A DNA stretch of 13,020 nucleotides from an uncultured Collinsella sp. (GTDB lineage Bacteria > Actinomycetota > Coriobacteriia > Coriobacteriales > Coriobacteriaceae): contig URNC01000044.1 in the NCBI GenBank assembly GCA_900549065.1, forward strand, positions 1 to 13,020. Reading direction: 5' to 3'. The notes below the pieces were generated by a model. It saw only the letters and a list, made by a program, of their open reading frames with translations, searched no databases and was not told where the DNA came from. Positions 6,475 through 13,020 of this stretch are shown piece by piece (within the stretch, counting starts at the first letter, position 1; every line of letters begins with the position of its first letter). The position numbers and the translations under genes were made by a program.

Positions 6475-9156
6475 CTAGTTATCGAGCAGGTCCTCGATAA
6501 AGCCGACGCGGTAGTTTTTGAAGATGACCTCGCCGCCGTCTTGCGTGGCGTCCAGATCGACATCGCCCATGATGCCAAAATCGTGGTCGCCGTCCTCGTC
6601 GGCAAAGATCTGGTGCACGTGCCATACGTGCGCGGTCTTCTCATCGGACTCATCGATGGAAAACATCGCGGCACTGCGGGCATCTCCGTCGGTGAGGATT
6701 TCCTCGTGCTGCTCGTGGTAGGCATCGAGCGCCTTTTGCCAGCGGATCTCGCTCATGCCCCAGTCGTCATCGAGCTCGCCCAGGTCGCGAACGTGCTCGC
6801 GAGCGGCAAAGGTCACGCGGCGGAAGAGCGCGTTGCGAACCAACAGCGTGCAGCCGCGGCGGTCCGCTACGACCTCGTCGATGCCCTGTGGCGGCGCGGC
6901 GTCGAGGGCTGCCGGGTTGCCGGCGTTCTCCCACTCGTCCACCAGGCTCGAGTCCACCGAGCGCACCACAAAGCCCAGCCACGAGATAATGTCGCGCAGG
7001 CGCTCGTCGCGTTTCTCGATGGGTACGGTGCGGTCGAGCGAACGGTAGGCCTCTGCCAGGTAGCGCAGCAAAATGCCCTCGGAGCGGGCGATGCCGAGCT
7101 TTTGAATGTAACCCTTAAAGTCGCTCGCGCTTTCCAGCATATCGCGCAGGACGCTCTTGGGAGAGAGCTGGTAGTCGTTGGCCCAGGGCACTTCCTGGCA
7201 GTACTTGTCAAAGGCGGCATCGAGCAAGTCCTCGAGCGGCTTTTCGTAGGTGACCTCCTGGATGCGCTCCAGGCGTTCCTCATATTCGACGCCGTCGGCC
7301 TTCATTTCGGCCATCGCGCGGTCGCGCGCGGCGCGCTCCTGTGCGCGCAATACCTGCTTGGGGTCCTCGAGCGTAGCCTCGACCATCGAGATGAGGTCCA
7401 TGGTATAGGTCTCACTCTCGGGGTCGAGCAGCTCCAGCGCGGCAAGCAAAAACGGCGAGAGCGGCTGATCGAGCGCAAAGTCCTCGGGCAGATCGACCGT
7501 CAGTGCATAGTCGATGTCTGGTGCGGCGTCAGTCGGGGCGTCGGGTGCGGGCGGCACCTCGGTGCGAACGACGACGCCGGAATCGATGAGCGTGGCGAAG
7601 ATTTCGTCGGCACGAACCTCGAGCTTTGCCTTTTCCTCGGGGGTCTGCAGGCTTGTCTCGATGAGGTCGTGTACGCGGGCACGGGCGTCGCCGCCCTGCT
7701 CGACCACGCTAATCATCATGGAGTGCGTGATGCGCAGGCGCGGCTTGAGCGTTTCGGGCTGCGTCTCGATCAGGCGCTCAAAGGTCTGCTTGTTCCAGGT
7801 GACAAAGCCCTCGGGGGCCTTCTTCTTTTTAATCTTGCGGAGCTTCTTGGGATCGTCGCCCGCCTTGGCCATGAGCTTGGCGTTCTCGATCTCGTGCTCC
7901 GGGGCCTCGGCGATGACCATGCCCTCGGTGTCAAAGCCTGAGCGGCCGGCGCGACCGGCAATCTGATGGAACTCGCGGGCGCGCAGACGACGCATCTTGT
8001 AGCCATCGAACTTGGTGAGCGCGGTGAGCACCACGGTGTGGATGGGTACGTTGATGCCGACGCCGAGCGTATCGGTGCCGCAGATGACGGGCAGCAGGCC
8101 CTGCTGCGCCAAGCGCTCGACCAGCAGACGATAGCGCGGCAACATGCCAGCATGGTGCACGCCGACGCCGCAGCCGAGCAGGCGCTTGAGAATCTTGCCA
8201 AAAGCCGTGGAGAAGCTCGTGCCTTTGGCGGCTTCCTTAATAGCCTCGCGCTGCTCCTTGCTGGCAATGCCAAAGTTGGCGAGGGATTGCGCCGTCGCAA
8301 GGGCGGCATCCTGGCTAAAGTGCACGATGTAGAGTGGGGCCTCGCCGCGACGCATCGCGAGCTCGACCGTGCCCTCGAGCGAGGTCGTCACGTAGTCGTA
8401 GCTCAGCGGTACGGGGCGTGGGGCATCGATGACCAAGTCGCAGGTGGCGCCGGTGTGTTCCTCGAGTGAGGCGGCGATCGCGGTGACATCGCCGAGCGTG
8501 GCGCTCATGAGCATGAATTGCGTGTGGGGCAGGGTGAGCAGCGGCACCTGCCAGGCCCAACCGCGGTCGGGGTCGGCAAAGTAGTGGAACTCGTCCATGG
8601 CCACGCAGCCCACGTCGGCATCTCCGCCCTCGCGCAGTGCGTCGTTGGCAAGGATCTCTGCCGTGCAGCAGATGACGGGCGCCTTGGTGTTGATATGCGT
8701 GTCGCCGGTGATCATACCGACGTTATCGCGGCCGAGCACCTGTACCAAATCGAAGAACTTTTCGCTGACCAAGGCCTTGATGGGAGCCGTGTAGTAGCAG
8801 CGCTTGCCCTGCGCCATGCCCATAAAGAGCATGCCCAGCGCGACAAGCGACTTGCCCGATCCGGTCGGTGTGCCCAAAATGACGTGATCGCCGGCAGCCA
8901 GGTCCATGAGGGCCTCTTCTTGGTGCTCCCACAGCTCAATGCCGCGGTCGCTCGTCCATTCAAAGAAGCGCTCGAATGCCTGATCAGGTGTGAGCCATGG
9001 TTCGGGTTCGCTGCCGTCCTCGGGCTCCCACCAGGTGGGGGAGAGCGCGCCGAGCGAGCCGAACTCGGCTTCGGTTCCCGTGCCGCCCGAGAATGAGCTG
9101 GCGGCGCCGGCGCCGGAGACGGTGCTGGCGGCGGTATCTGTCGTGGTCTGTGCCAT
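6475..9156 (-). CDS. Ski2-like DExH helicase with DUF3516-type C-terminal region
   Basis: An 893-residue superfamily 2 helicase that should unwind RNA or DNA using ATP. Seen: TPTGSGKS (96-103, Walker A), TAPIKALVSEKF (123-134), DEFH (188-191, motif II), SAT (218-220, motif III), VHHAGMLP (333-340), GTDTLGVGINVP (360-371) and QIAGRAGR (398-405, motif VI). These are the hallmarks of the Ski2/Mtr4/HelY group. The 480 residues after motif VI lack recognisable motifs but match in size and position the DUF3516 region of actinobacterial helicases. The first 55 residues are low-complexity, rich in G, S, A and T. I chose the ATG at 9156 because the in-frame extension to 9312 runs through the inverted repeat; the ribosome binding site (GAGAGAAAG) is weak. 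The likely role is RNA processing or decay, inferred from relatives. Confidence 0.9.
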   Translation of the reverse strand: MAQTTTDTAASTVSGAGAASSFSGGTGTEAEFGSLGALSPTWWEPEDGSEPEPWLTPDQAFERFFEWTSDRGIELWEHQEEALMDLAAGDHVILGTPTGSGKSLVALGMLFMGMAQGKRCYYTAPIKALVSEKFFDLVQVLGRDNVGMITGDTHINTKAPVICCTAEILANDALREGGDADVGCVAMDEFHYFADPDRGWAWQVPLLTLPHTQFMLMSATLGDVTAIAASLEEHTGATCDLVIDAPRPVPLSYDYVTTSLEGTVELAMRRGEAPLYIVHFSQDAALATAQSLANFGIASKEQREAIKEAAKGTSFSTAFGKILKRLLGCGVGVHHAGMLPRYRLLVERLAQQGLLPVICGTDTLGVGINVPIHTVVLTALTKFDGYKMRRLRAREFHQIAGRAGRSGFDTEGMVIAEAPEHEIENAKLMAKAGDDPKKLRKIKKKKAPEGFVTWNKQTFERLIETQPETLKPRLRITHSMMISVVEQGGDARARVHDLIETSLQTPEEKAKLEVRADEIFATLIDSGVVVRTEVPPAPDAPTDAAPDIDYALTVDLPEDFALDQPLSPFLLAALELLDPESETYTMDLISMVEATLEDPKQVLRAQERAARDRAMAEMKADGVEYEERLERIQEVTYEKPLEDLLDAAFDKYCQEVPWANDYQLSPKSVLRDMLESASDFKGYIQKLGIARSEGILLRYLAEAYRSLDRTVPIEKRDERLRDIISWLGFVVRSVDSSLVDEWENAGNPAALDAAPPQGIDEVVADRRGCTLLVRNALFRRVTFAAREHVRDLGELDDDWGMSEIRWQKALDAYHEQHEEILTDGDARSAAMFSIDESDEKTAHVWHVHQIFADEDGDHDFGIMGDVDLDATQDGGEVIFKNYRVGFIEDLLDN

Positions 9157-9465
9157 GTGTTTGCTTTCTCTCGCGATTGTCCGCCATCCATTATGGCGTA
9201 GCGGCGACGCGGGGTGCCAGCGCGCGAGAAAATGCAGGAAATGGGCGTTCTGCCCAGCCGTTTGGTGCAGTTGCCGGCTAAGTGAGTAGACTTTTTGCAA
9301 TATCGCGAGCACATGACTTTTGCGTAAGGGATTTACCTGCGGTTTTAGTTTTCGTTATGCGGGTTGTGCTTGGCTATTGCAAAAAAGTCTACTCACTTAG
9401 GCTTGAGGGTCGTTCGTTGGCGCCTATTCGCGCTTGTTTGCCGACGCCACGACCATAAGAAGCCC
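9157..9465. other. 309-base gap between trmB and the helicase
   Basis: No convincing gene. It holds a long inverted repeat (9278-9400, separate entry) and, near the helicase, a possible minus-strand -10 CATAAT at 9190-9195 without a good -35. No classical terminator follows trmB. Confidence 0.6.
9278..9400. repeat. 123-bp element with 25/26-base inverted arms
   Basis: The left arm (9278-9302) reads CTAAGTGAGTAGAC, five T, then GCAATA. The right arm (9375-9400) is its reverse complement apart from one extra base in the homopolymer (six A). The arms enclose 72 bases. A third, imperfect copy of the GAG...GACTTTTGC part lies at 9307-9323 in the same direction as the left arm. No target-site duplication is evident. 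This could be a MITE-like or REP-like element, or a strong RNA stem between trmB and the helicase; the sequence alone does not decide. Confidence 0.75.
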
Positions 9466-10305
9466 CTAGGACTCTTGCGGCAGGCGCTTCTTGCCTTTGC
9501 GGGCACGGTTTCTAAAGTTCTCGACGGCCTCTTCCATGCCTAAAGGCACATAGGTGAGCTCATCGAGGTTATCGGGCAGGTAGCAGGCAAGACTTTGCTC
9601 CTGCACGCGGCCCGCTTGGAGCTGTTCATCGCTGGGCAGCGTGTCGGGAGTGGCGCAAATGCCATAGACGGCGGCACCCATCTCGCGCGTGCGGCGCTCG
9701 TATTCGGTCTCGGGATGCTCGGGATGGTCGCGGCGAACGTCGTCGCTTACCCAAAGTGTGTCGTAGCCTGCCGCGGCAAACTGCCCCAGGGCGTAGTCGC
9801 GCAGTGGCTTGCTGTCGGTTCGCAGCGTGACGGTAGCGCCGGCTGCAAGGAGCGGGCGGTAGAGCATCAAATGGTCGACATGGACGAGTCGTTTTTTGGC
9901 GTACTTTGCCTTGGGCTGCGGCGTGGGAAAGTTGATGGTGATGGCGTCGAGCTCGCCGGCGGCAAATAACTGCGGCAGCGATGCGGCGCCTCGGGGCAGG
10001 ACGAGCGCGTTGGATAGCTCCTGCTCGCAGATTTTCTGTGCGGCATAGGCGATGCAGATGGGCTCCTGGTCCATGCCGATAAAGAGGGTGTTTGGCTCGT
10101 GGGCCGCGCGCTCTACAAGGTACGTTCCCTTGCCACAGCCAAGATCAAGGTGAAGGTGTTCGAAGGGCTTGCTGCCAGCTGGCGCACAGGCCTTGCGCCA
10201 ATCTCCGGCATAGGCCTCGGGGTTCGTCTCAATCGCATCGGCGTAGCGCTCCAGGCGCTCCTCGAGCACAAAGTTCTTAGGCGTGCGAACGTGGACGGCT
10301 CCCAT
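9466..10305 (-). CDS. trmB: tRNA (guanine-N7)-methyltransferase TrmB, divergent
   Basis: A 279-residue SAM-dependent methyltransferase of the TrmB family, which makes m7G46 in the tRNA variable loop. Evidence: LHLDLGCGKGTYL (51-63, SAM motif I), FIGMDQEP (75-82), the block NFPTPQPKAKYAKKRLVH (125-142), LMLYRPLLAAGATVTLRTD (146-164) and TEYERR (200-205), with GAAVYG after it. The block at 125-142 aligns without gaps to the classical NFSDPWPKxRHxKRR, but DPW has become TPQ. About 60 extra residues follow the usual end, finishing in a basic tail (RNRARKGKKR). AAGGAG at 10310-10315 lies 4 bases before the ATG. It is followed by a 309-base gap and then the helicase, and is preceded by another methyltransferase. 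Family membership is firm; the exact target base is likely rather than certain. Confidence 0.87.
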   Translation of the reverse strand: MGAVHVRTPKNFVLEERLERYADAIETNPEAYAGDWRKACAPAGSKPFEHLHLDLGCGKGTYLVERAAHEPNTLFIGMDQEPICIAYAAQKICEQELSNALVLPRGAASLPQLFAAGELDAITINFPTPQPKAKYAKKRLVHVDHLMLYRPLLAAGATVTLRTDSKPLRDYALGQFAAAGYDTLWVSDDVRRDHPEHPETEYERRTREMGAAVYGICATPDTLPSDEQLQAGRVQEQSLACYLPDNLDELTYVPLGMEEAVENFRNRARKGKKRLPQES

Positions 10306-10309
10306 GAGG

Positions 10310-10315
10310 CTCCTT
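10310..10315 (-). promoter_or_regulatory. Ribosome binding site of trmB
   Basis: AAGGAG on the minus strand, 4 bases before the ATG at 10305. Confidence 0.6.
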
Positions 10316-10327
10316 GGTCATAAGTAT

Positions 10328-10349
10328 GGAACGCATAGCTGCACGTTCC
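10328..10349. repeat. Dyad in the trmB upstream region
   Basis: GGAACG and CGTTCC (perfect 6-bp arms) flank ten bases centred on the palindrome AGCT. It abuts a -35-like TTGACG (minus strand, 10349-10354) and lies just before the ribosome binding site, so it could be an operator or a leader hairpin. The matching -10 is poor (CATACT at 20 bases spacing). Confidence 0.35.
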
Positions 10350-10423
10350 GTCAATGGATTGAAAAAGGGCGGGCATAGTTTACCCGAAAGATGCGGTGCG
10401 GCTCGGCGGCGAGTCGTCGATGC

Positions 10424-11296
10424 CTACAGGCGCTTGAGAATCACATAGCGGTTGAGCTCGCCGCTACGACCGTCGGCATGGAAGCGCTCAAGCTCACGCA
10501 CGGGGACCTCGCCGCTCTTGTAGAACGTACGGACGCCGCGCACCAGGTCGGTGATCTGCTGATCGTCAAAGTGGTGGCAATAGCGGTAGGCGTGGCGGTC
10601 GTTTTGCCAGCCGATGAGGTGGTCGCCGGCTTCAAACTGCGCGGAATCGTAACCCTCAAACGGCGGGGTGAGCTCGGCGCGGGCCTCGGCGCGAACGGCC
10701 TTGCGCGCCATGCGCTCGTCATTCATAAACTCCCAAAAGCTGATGGCGATGATGCCGCCCTGGCGCGTCTGGCGCACCAGGGCGTCGAGCACGCGTACGC
10801 GGTACTCGCACGACGGCACGTGGTGCATAAAACCAAAGCAGACCGAGATGTCGGCGAGCGGTGCGTCGAAAAGCACATCGGGCGTCTCGGCGGGGTTGAG
10901 CTTCATGAGGGCATCGAGCACGTCGAGTTCCTGGAAGTGCAGGTTGGGAATGCGCAGGGCGTGACCGCGCGCATCGATAGCCAAATCCTGGCACGAGTCG
11001 ACGCCATAGAACTCAAACGGGCAGCTGGCATCTGCTGAGGGGTTTGCGCCGTCGACGCCCTTGGCGGCAAGTGCGCCGCCGGCAGCAAAGTTCTCGAATC
11101 GCATATTGCCGCAGGCAAGATCGAAGACGCGGACGGGATGCTCGATCGTGGCGACGTCGAGCTGCCCGAGCGCGATGTCCATGGTGTGCACCCAGCCGGG
11201 CCACGGGGCCTGCCGCGTATCGGAAAAGGAGGCGGAGTGTTCGCGATAGAACGTGTTGTTGAGCTGGATGAGCGATGAGGCGAAATCGCGGTTCAC
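10424..11296 (-). CDS. Trm9/ALKBH8-like SAM-dependent methyltransferase
   Basis: A 290-residue methyltransferase. VRVFDLACGNMRFE (55-68) is SAM motif I, FYGVD (96-100) motif II, and FGFMHHVPS (154-162) followed by RQTRQGGIIAISFW (175-188) the later core. FSDTRQAPWPGW (24-35), the HH pair, the RQGG loop and a C-terminal YRYCHHFDDQQITDL (237-251) parallel eukaryotic Trm9/ALKBH8, which methylate wobble-uridine side chains in tRNA. A tRNA target is inferred, and its position next to trmB fits. I chose the GTG at 11296, which has GGAGGGAG 9 bases upstream. In-frame ATGs further upstream (11344 and beyond) lack such a site, and the probable promoter starts transcription at about 11336. There is a 118-base gap before trmB, so the two may or may not share a transcript. 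Confidence 0.78.
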   Translation of the reverse strand: MNRDFASSLIQLNNTFYREHSASFSDTRQAPWPGWVHTMDIALGQLDVATIEHPVRVFDLACGNMRFENFAAGGALAAKGVDGANPSADASCPFEFYGVDSCQDLAIDARGHALRIPNLHFQELDVLDALMKLNPAETPDVLFDAPLADISVCFGFMHHVPSCEYRVRVLDALVRQTRQGGIIAISFWEFMNDERMARKAVRAEARAELTPPFEGYDSAQFEAGDHLIGWQNDRHAYRYCHHFDDQQITDLVRGVRTFYKSGEVPVRELERFHADGRSGELNRYVILKRL

Positions 11297-11305
11297 GGCG
11301 CGGAA

Positions 11306-11313
11306 CTCCCTCC
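11306..11313 (-). promoter_or_regulatory. Ribosome binding site selecting the GTG start
   Basis: GGAGGGAG on the minus strand, 9 bases before the GTG at 11296. This decides the start of the Trm9-like gene. Confidence 0.7.
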
Positions 11314-11342
11314 GTTGGCGGTGCGGAATAAACAGTACGACC

Positions 11343-11372
11343 ATACTACCGTTAACGCCGCAACGGGGACAA
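11343..11372 (-). promoter_or_regulatory. Candidate promoter of the Trm9-like gene
   Basis: On the minus strand, TTGTCC (11367-11372), 18 bases, then TAGTAT (11343-11348). Transcription would start near 11336, 40 bases before the GTG. A second candidate further up has a perfect TTGACA (11440-11445), 17 bases, then a poor CATATG (11417-11422). Confidence 0.4.
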
Positions 11373-11563
11373 CCGAGCCGTGGGTCATTGCTTTGTTTGG
11401 ACACATTTCCGCAGCTCATATGTGCCCGCAACCGCCGGTTGTCAAAAATCTCACTAGAATAGGTGGCATGCTTTTGGCGGTGGCGGATAGATTTTTAACT
11501 GTGCAAGGCGCCTTAAGAACAAAAACGGTCCGGCGGCACGGCTGGCATCACATAGGAGGAACC

Positions 11564-12286
11564 ATGAATGTAGAAACTGCGCAGCGGCTCGCCGACCTTC
11601 GTCGCAGCAAGGGTTTTAGCCAAGAAGGGCTGGCGCGAAAGCTGGGGCTGTCGCGCCAGGCGGTCAGTAAATGGGAGCGCGCGGAGAGCTCGCCCGATAC
11701 CGAGAACCTGATCTCGCTCGCCAAACTTTATGGCGTGAGCCTGGACGAGCTGCTCAATCCGAGCGACGAGATCGAGGACGATATCGAGTTTGAGAACGAG
11801 GACCGCGCCCGCCAGCGCGAGGCCGAGGCGGCAGAGCGTGCTCGCACCCATGAGGCGGCGGCGCGCGCTACCGAGGCGGCAACGCAGGCGAGTGATGCTG
11901 CGGCCAAGGCGGCGCAAGCGGCAAGCTGGAGTGCGCAGGCTGCCAATGCGGCGACGGCTCAGGCGACGAGTGGCGGCGCAGTTGGCTCGACTCCGGTGAA
12001 GGGCCCGTTCCAGTCGTTCCCGTATTGGGCCGTGTGTTGGCTGCTGTTCTTTTTGCTGATGTTCCTGTTTGGTGCCGGTCCCTTTGCCGCGCTGATCTTC
12101 TTTACGATCCCCATCTATCACTGGGTGGCGCGTGCGCTCGATGGTGATTGGGCACGCGGGGTTATTCAGGTTGGTCCGGCGCCGGTGGCGGTCAGGGCCC
12201 AGGGGAAGGATACTTCTGCGGAACCTGATGCTGACGTGGCTACCGCGGCCACCGCTGAGCCATGTGCCAAAGAAGGTGACGAATGA
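11564..12286 (+). CDS. XRE-family regulator with membrane hairpin
   Basis: A 240-residue protein. Residues 5-64 are a helix-turn-helix of the Cro/C1 (XRE) type: LADLRRSKGFSQEGLARKLG, then LSRQAVSKWERAESSPD and LISLAKLYGVSLDELL. An acidic stretch (68-80) leads into an Ala-rich helix (85-135) with repeated A-A-x-A spacing. Two hydrophobic segments follow (about 154-170 and 172-189), so both ends should face the cytoplasm. The protein therefore looks like a membrane-tethered DNA-binding regulator. AGGAGGA at 11554-11560 precedes the ATG by 3 bases, and in-frame upstream extension is unlikely. Its last four bases overlap the start of a DUF4097-like gene (ATGA), so the two are coupled and probably act together in envelope sensing (inferred). 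Confidence 0.88.
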   Translation: MNVETAQRLADLRRSKGFSQEGLARKLGLSRQAVSKWERAESSPDTENLISLAKLYGVSLDELLNPSDEIEDDIEFENEDRARQREAEAAERARTHEAAARATEAATQASDAAAKAAQAASWSAQAANAATAQATSGGAVGSTPVKGPFQSFPYWAVCWLLFFLLMFLFGAGPFAALIFFTIPIYHWVARALDGDWARGVIQVGPAPVAVRAQGKDTSAEPDADVATAATAEPCAKEGDE

Positions 12287-12979
12287 TGAAGCTTTCGCAT
12301 GAATCCAAGCTGCGCCTGGGCATTGGCATCGGAGCGTTTGTGCTCATCATCGGGCTTGTCGTTGGCACTTCGCGGACTTTGATTCATTTTGATGGACCGT
12401 GGAATCTCAACGATGTTGTATCCGGCTTGTCTGGTATGGACGATGCGTTTGACGAGGACGATGTTTTTGATGACGGTATTTACTCCGCTCAGTCTCAAAA
12501 GCTTTCGAGTGAAACCTTCGATGCCGACTCATTCCAGTCCCTTGACCTGGATGTGACGTCGGGTACGGTCGATATTAAGTACGTTTCCGATGGACCGGTG
12601 CGTGTCATCGAGAGTGGTCGCGTTGCAAAAGGAGTAACTGCTTACGATGCTGCCACGCAAAATCTGGCCGAGATTAGGGGCTCTACGCTCAGGATTAACC
12701 AGTTCGACTGCGATGACGAGCGTGCGCTTGACCGTACGGTCACCATCGAGCTGCCGCGCGAGCTTGCCGATAACATGATGGACATTTCGGCGAATGTGGG
12801 GTCGGGGGATCTGACGATTACGGACATTGCGTGCCACGACTTCGATTTGACGTTGGACTCGGGAGACGTCGAGTTTACGGGTACCGTGACCGATACCCTG
12901 AATGCCGAGGTCGGTTCGGGCGACATGACGTTCGATCTCTACCAGGCGCCCGCGAAGTCGATGGACGTGAGTGTGGGCT
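12283..12979 (+). CDS. DUF4097-like membrane-anchored beta-repeat protein, 3' end missing
   Basis: The first 232 residues of a gene cut by adapter at 12980. A short basic N-terminus is followed by a hydrophobic segment (about 12-29), then an acidic linker (52-65), and a domain with repeated short strands: LDLDVTSGTVDIKYV, ISANVGSGDLTITDI, LTLDSGDVEFTG, LNAEVGSGDMTFDL. Recurring SG(D/T) turns between strands are typical of DUF4097/Lia-like beta-helical or beta-repeat domains, which lie outside the membrane. It begins at ATG 12283 inside the stop of the XRE gene (a second ATG follows at 12286); GAAGGTGA at 12272-12279 is the ribosome binding site. Function is unknown; coupling to a membrane regulator suggests envelope sensing. 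The codons after 12979, including the apparent stop at the window end, are not real. Confidence 0.82.
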
Positions 12980-13020
12980 CTGTCTCTTATACACATCTGA
13001 CGCTGCCGACGAAGGCTTAG
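12980..13020. other. Sequencing adapter and index (artefact)
   Basis: CTGTCTCTTATACACATCT (12980-12998) is the Tn5 mosaic end as used in Nextera libraries. GACGCTGCCGACGA (12999-13012) is the reverse complement of the rest of the Nextera read-1 adapter. AGGCTTAG (13013-13020) is the reverse complement of CTAAGCCT, which I recall as the N/S508 i5 index. These bases are not part of the genome. Confidence 0.97.

Noticed and set aside
6541..7941. Long plus-strand open frame (466 codons) opposite the helicase
   Set aside because: It is a shadow of a high-GC gene on the other strand; the helicase frame has unmistakable motifs.
9157..9312. 52-residue N-terminal extension of the helicase
   Set aside because: It runs through one arm of the inverted repeat and lacks family similarity; the ATG at 9156 is more credible.
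10328..10349. LexA (SOS) box suggested by GAAC and GTTC half-sites
   Set aside because: The half-sites are 12 bases apart instead of the 4 expected for the actinobacterial GAAC-N4-GTTC site.
10362..10386. Terminator after the Trm9-like gene (CGGG/CCCG followed by five T on the minus strand)
   Set aside because: A 4-bp stem with a 9-base loop and three bases before the T-run is too weak to call.
11297..11431. 45-residue extension of the Trm9-like protein, including a CPRCG motif
   Set aside because: The GTG at 11296 has a strong ribosome binding site and the likely promoter lies inside the extension, so the CPRCG is probably chance.
12980..12998. Tn5/IS50 end suggesting a transposon insertion
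   Set aside because: The mosaic end is followed directly by Nextera adapter and an index, so it is a library artefact.

Overview
The window is GC-rich, densely coded chromosomal DNA with short intergenic gaps and strong AGGAGG-type ribosome binding sites. A rubrerythrin, a stand-alone iron alcohol dehydrogenase with a class-3 aldehyde dehydrogenase, and a Ski2-like helicase with a DUF3516-type tail point to an anaerobic, fermenting actinobacterium. My best guess is a gut Coriobacteriia member close to Collinsella; this is inferred from gene content and style, not proven. I see no prophage, insertion sequence, CRISPR array, rRNA or tRNA gene. The last 41 bases are sequencing adapter plus an index, so the biological sequence ends at 12979 and this is very probably a contig end, perhaps from a metagenome.

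Layout: (1) 1-378, minus, the front part of a rubredoxin-first (reverse) rubrerythrin running off the left edge. (2) 379-635, a divergent control region holding a Fur/PerR-like palindrome on the rubrerythrin side and two Rex-like boxes on the alcohol dehydrogenase side. (3) 636-3244, plus, a translationally coupled iron alcohol dehydrogenase and aldehyde dehydrogenase pair. (4) 3368-4504, plus, a small HIRAN-domain protein, a 59-residue charged microprotein and a calcineurin-like phosphoesterase, closed by a terminator at 4550-4584. (5) 4643-6400, plus, a DUF2130 protein with a long coiled coil and a nuclease-like D...ExK signature. (6) A two-way terminator at 6420-6457, then, on the minus strand, the DUF3516-type Ski2-like helicase (9156-6475), a 309-base gap with a long inverted repeat, a TrmB homologue (10305-9466) and a Trm9/ALKBH8-like methyltransferase (11296-10424). 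(7) 11564 to the end, plus, an XRE-type regulator with a membrane hairpin, overlapping by 4 bases a DUF4097-like membrane-anchored beta-repeat protein that is cut by the adapter.

How it works together: the left part is redox and fermentation metabolism, and its control region carries candidate sites for both peroxide/metal-type and NADH-type regulators. The middle is rich in nucleic-acid enzymes (HIRAN, phosphoesterase, possible nuclease, helicase, two probable tRNA methyltransferases). These lie in separate transcription units, so shared function is only a suggestion. The right end looks like a small membrane-sensing module. The items most worth a second look are the Rex-like boxes, the 9278-9400 inverted repeat, the possible nuclease centre of the DUF2130 protein, the altered TrmB signature motif, the bacterial Trm9-like methyltransferase and the adapter at the end.
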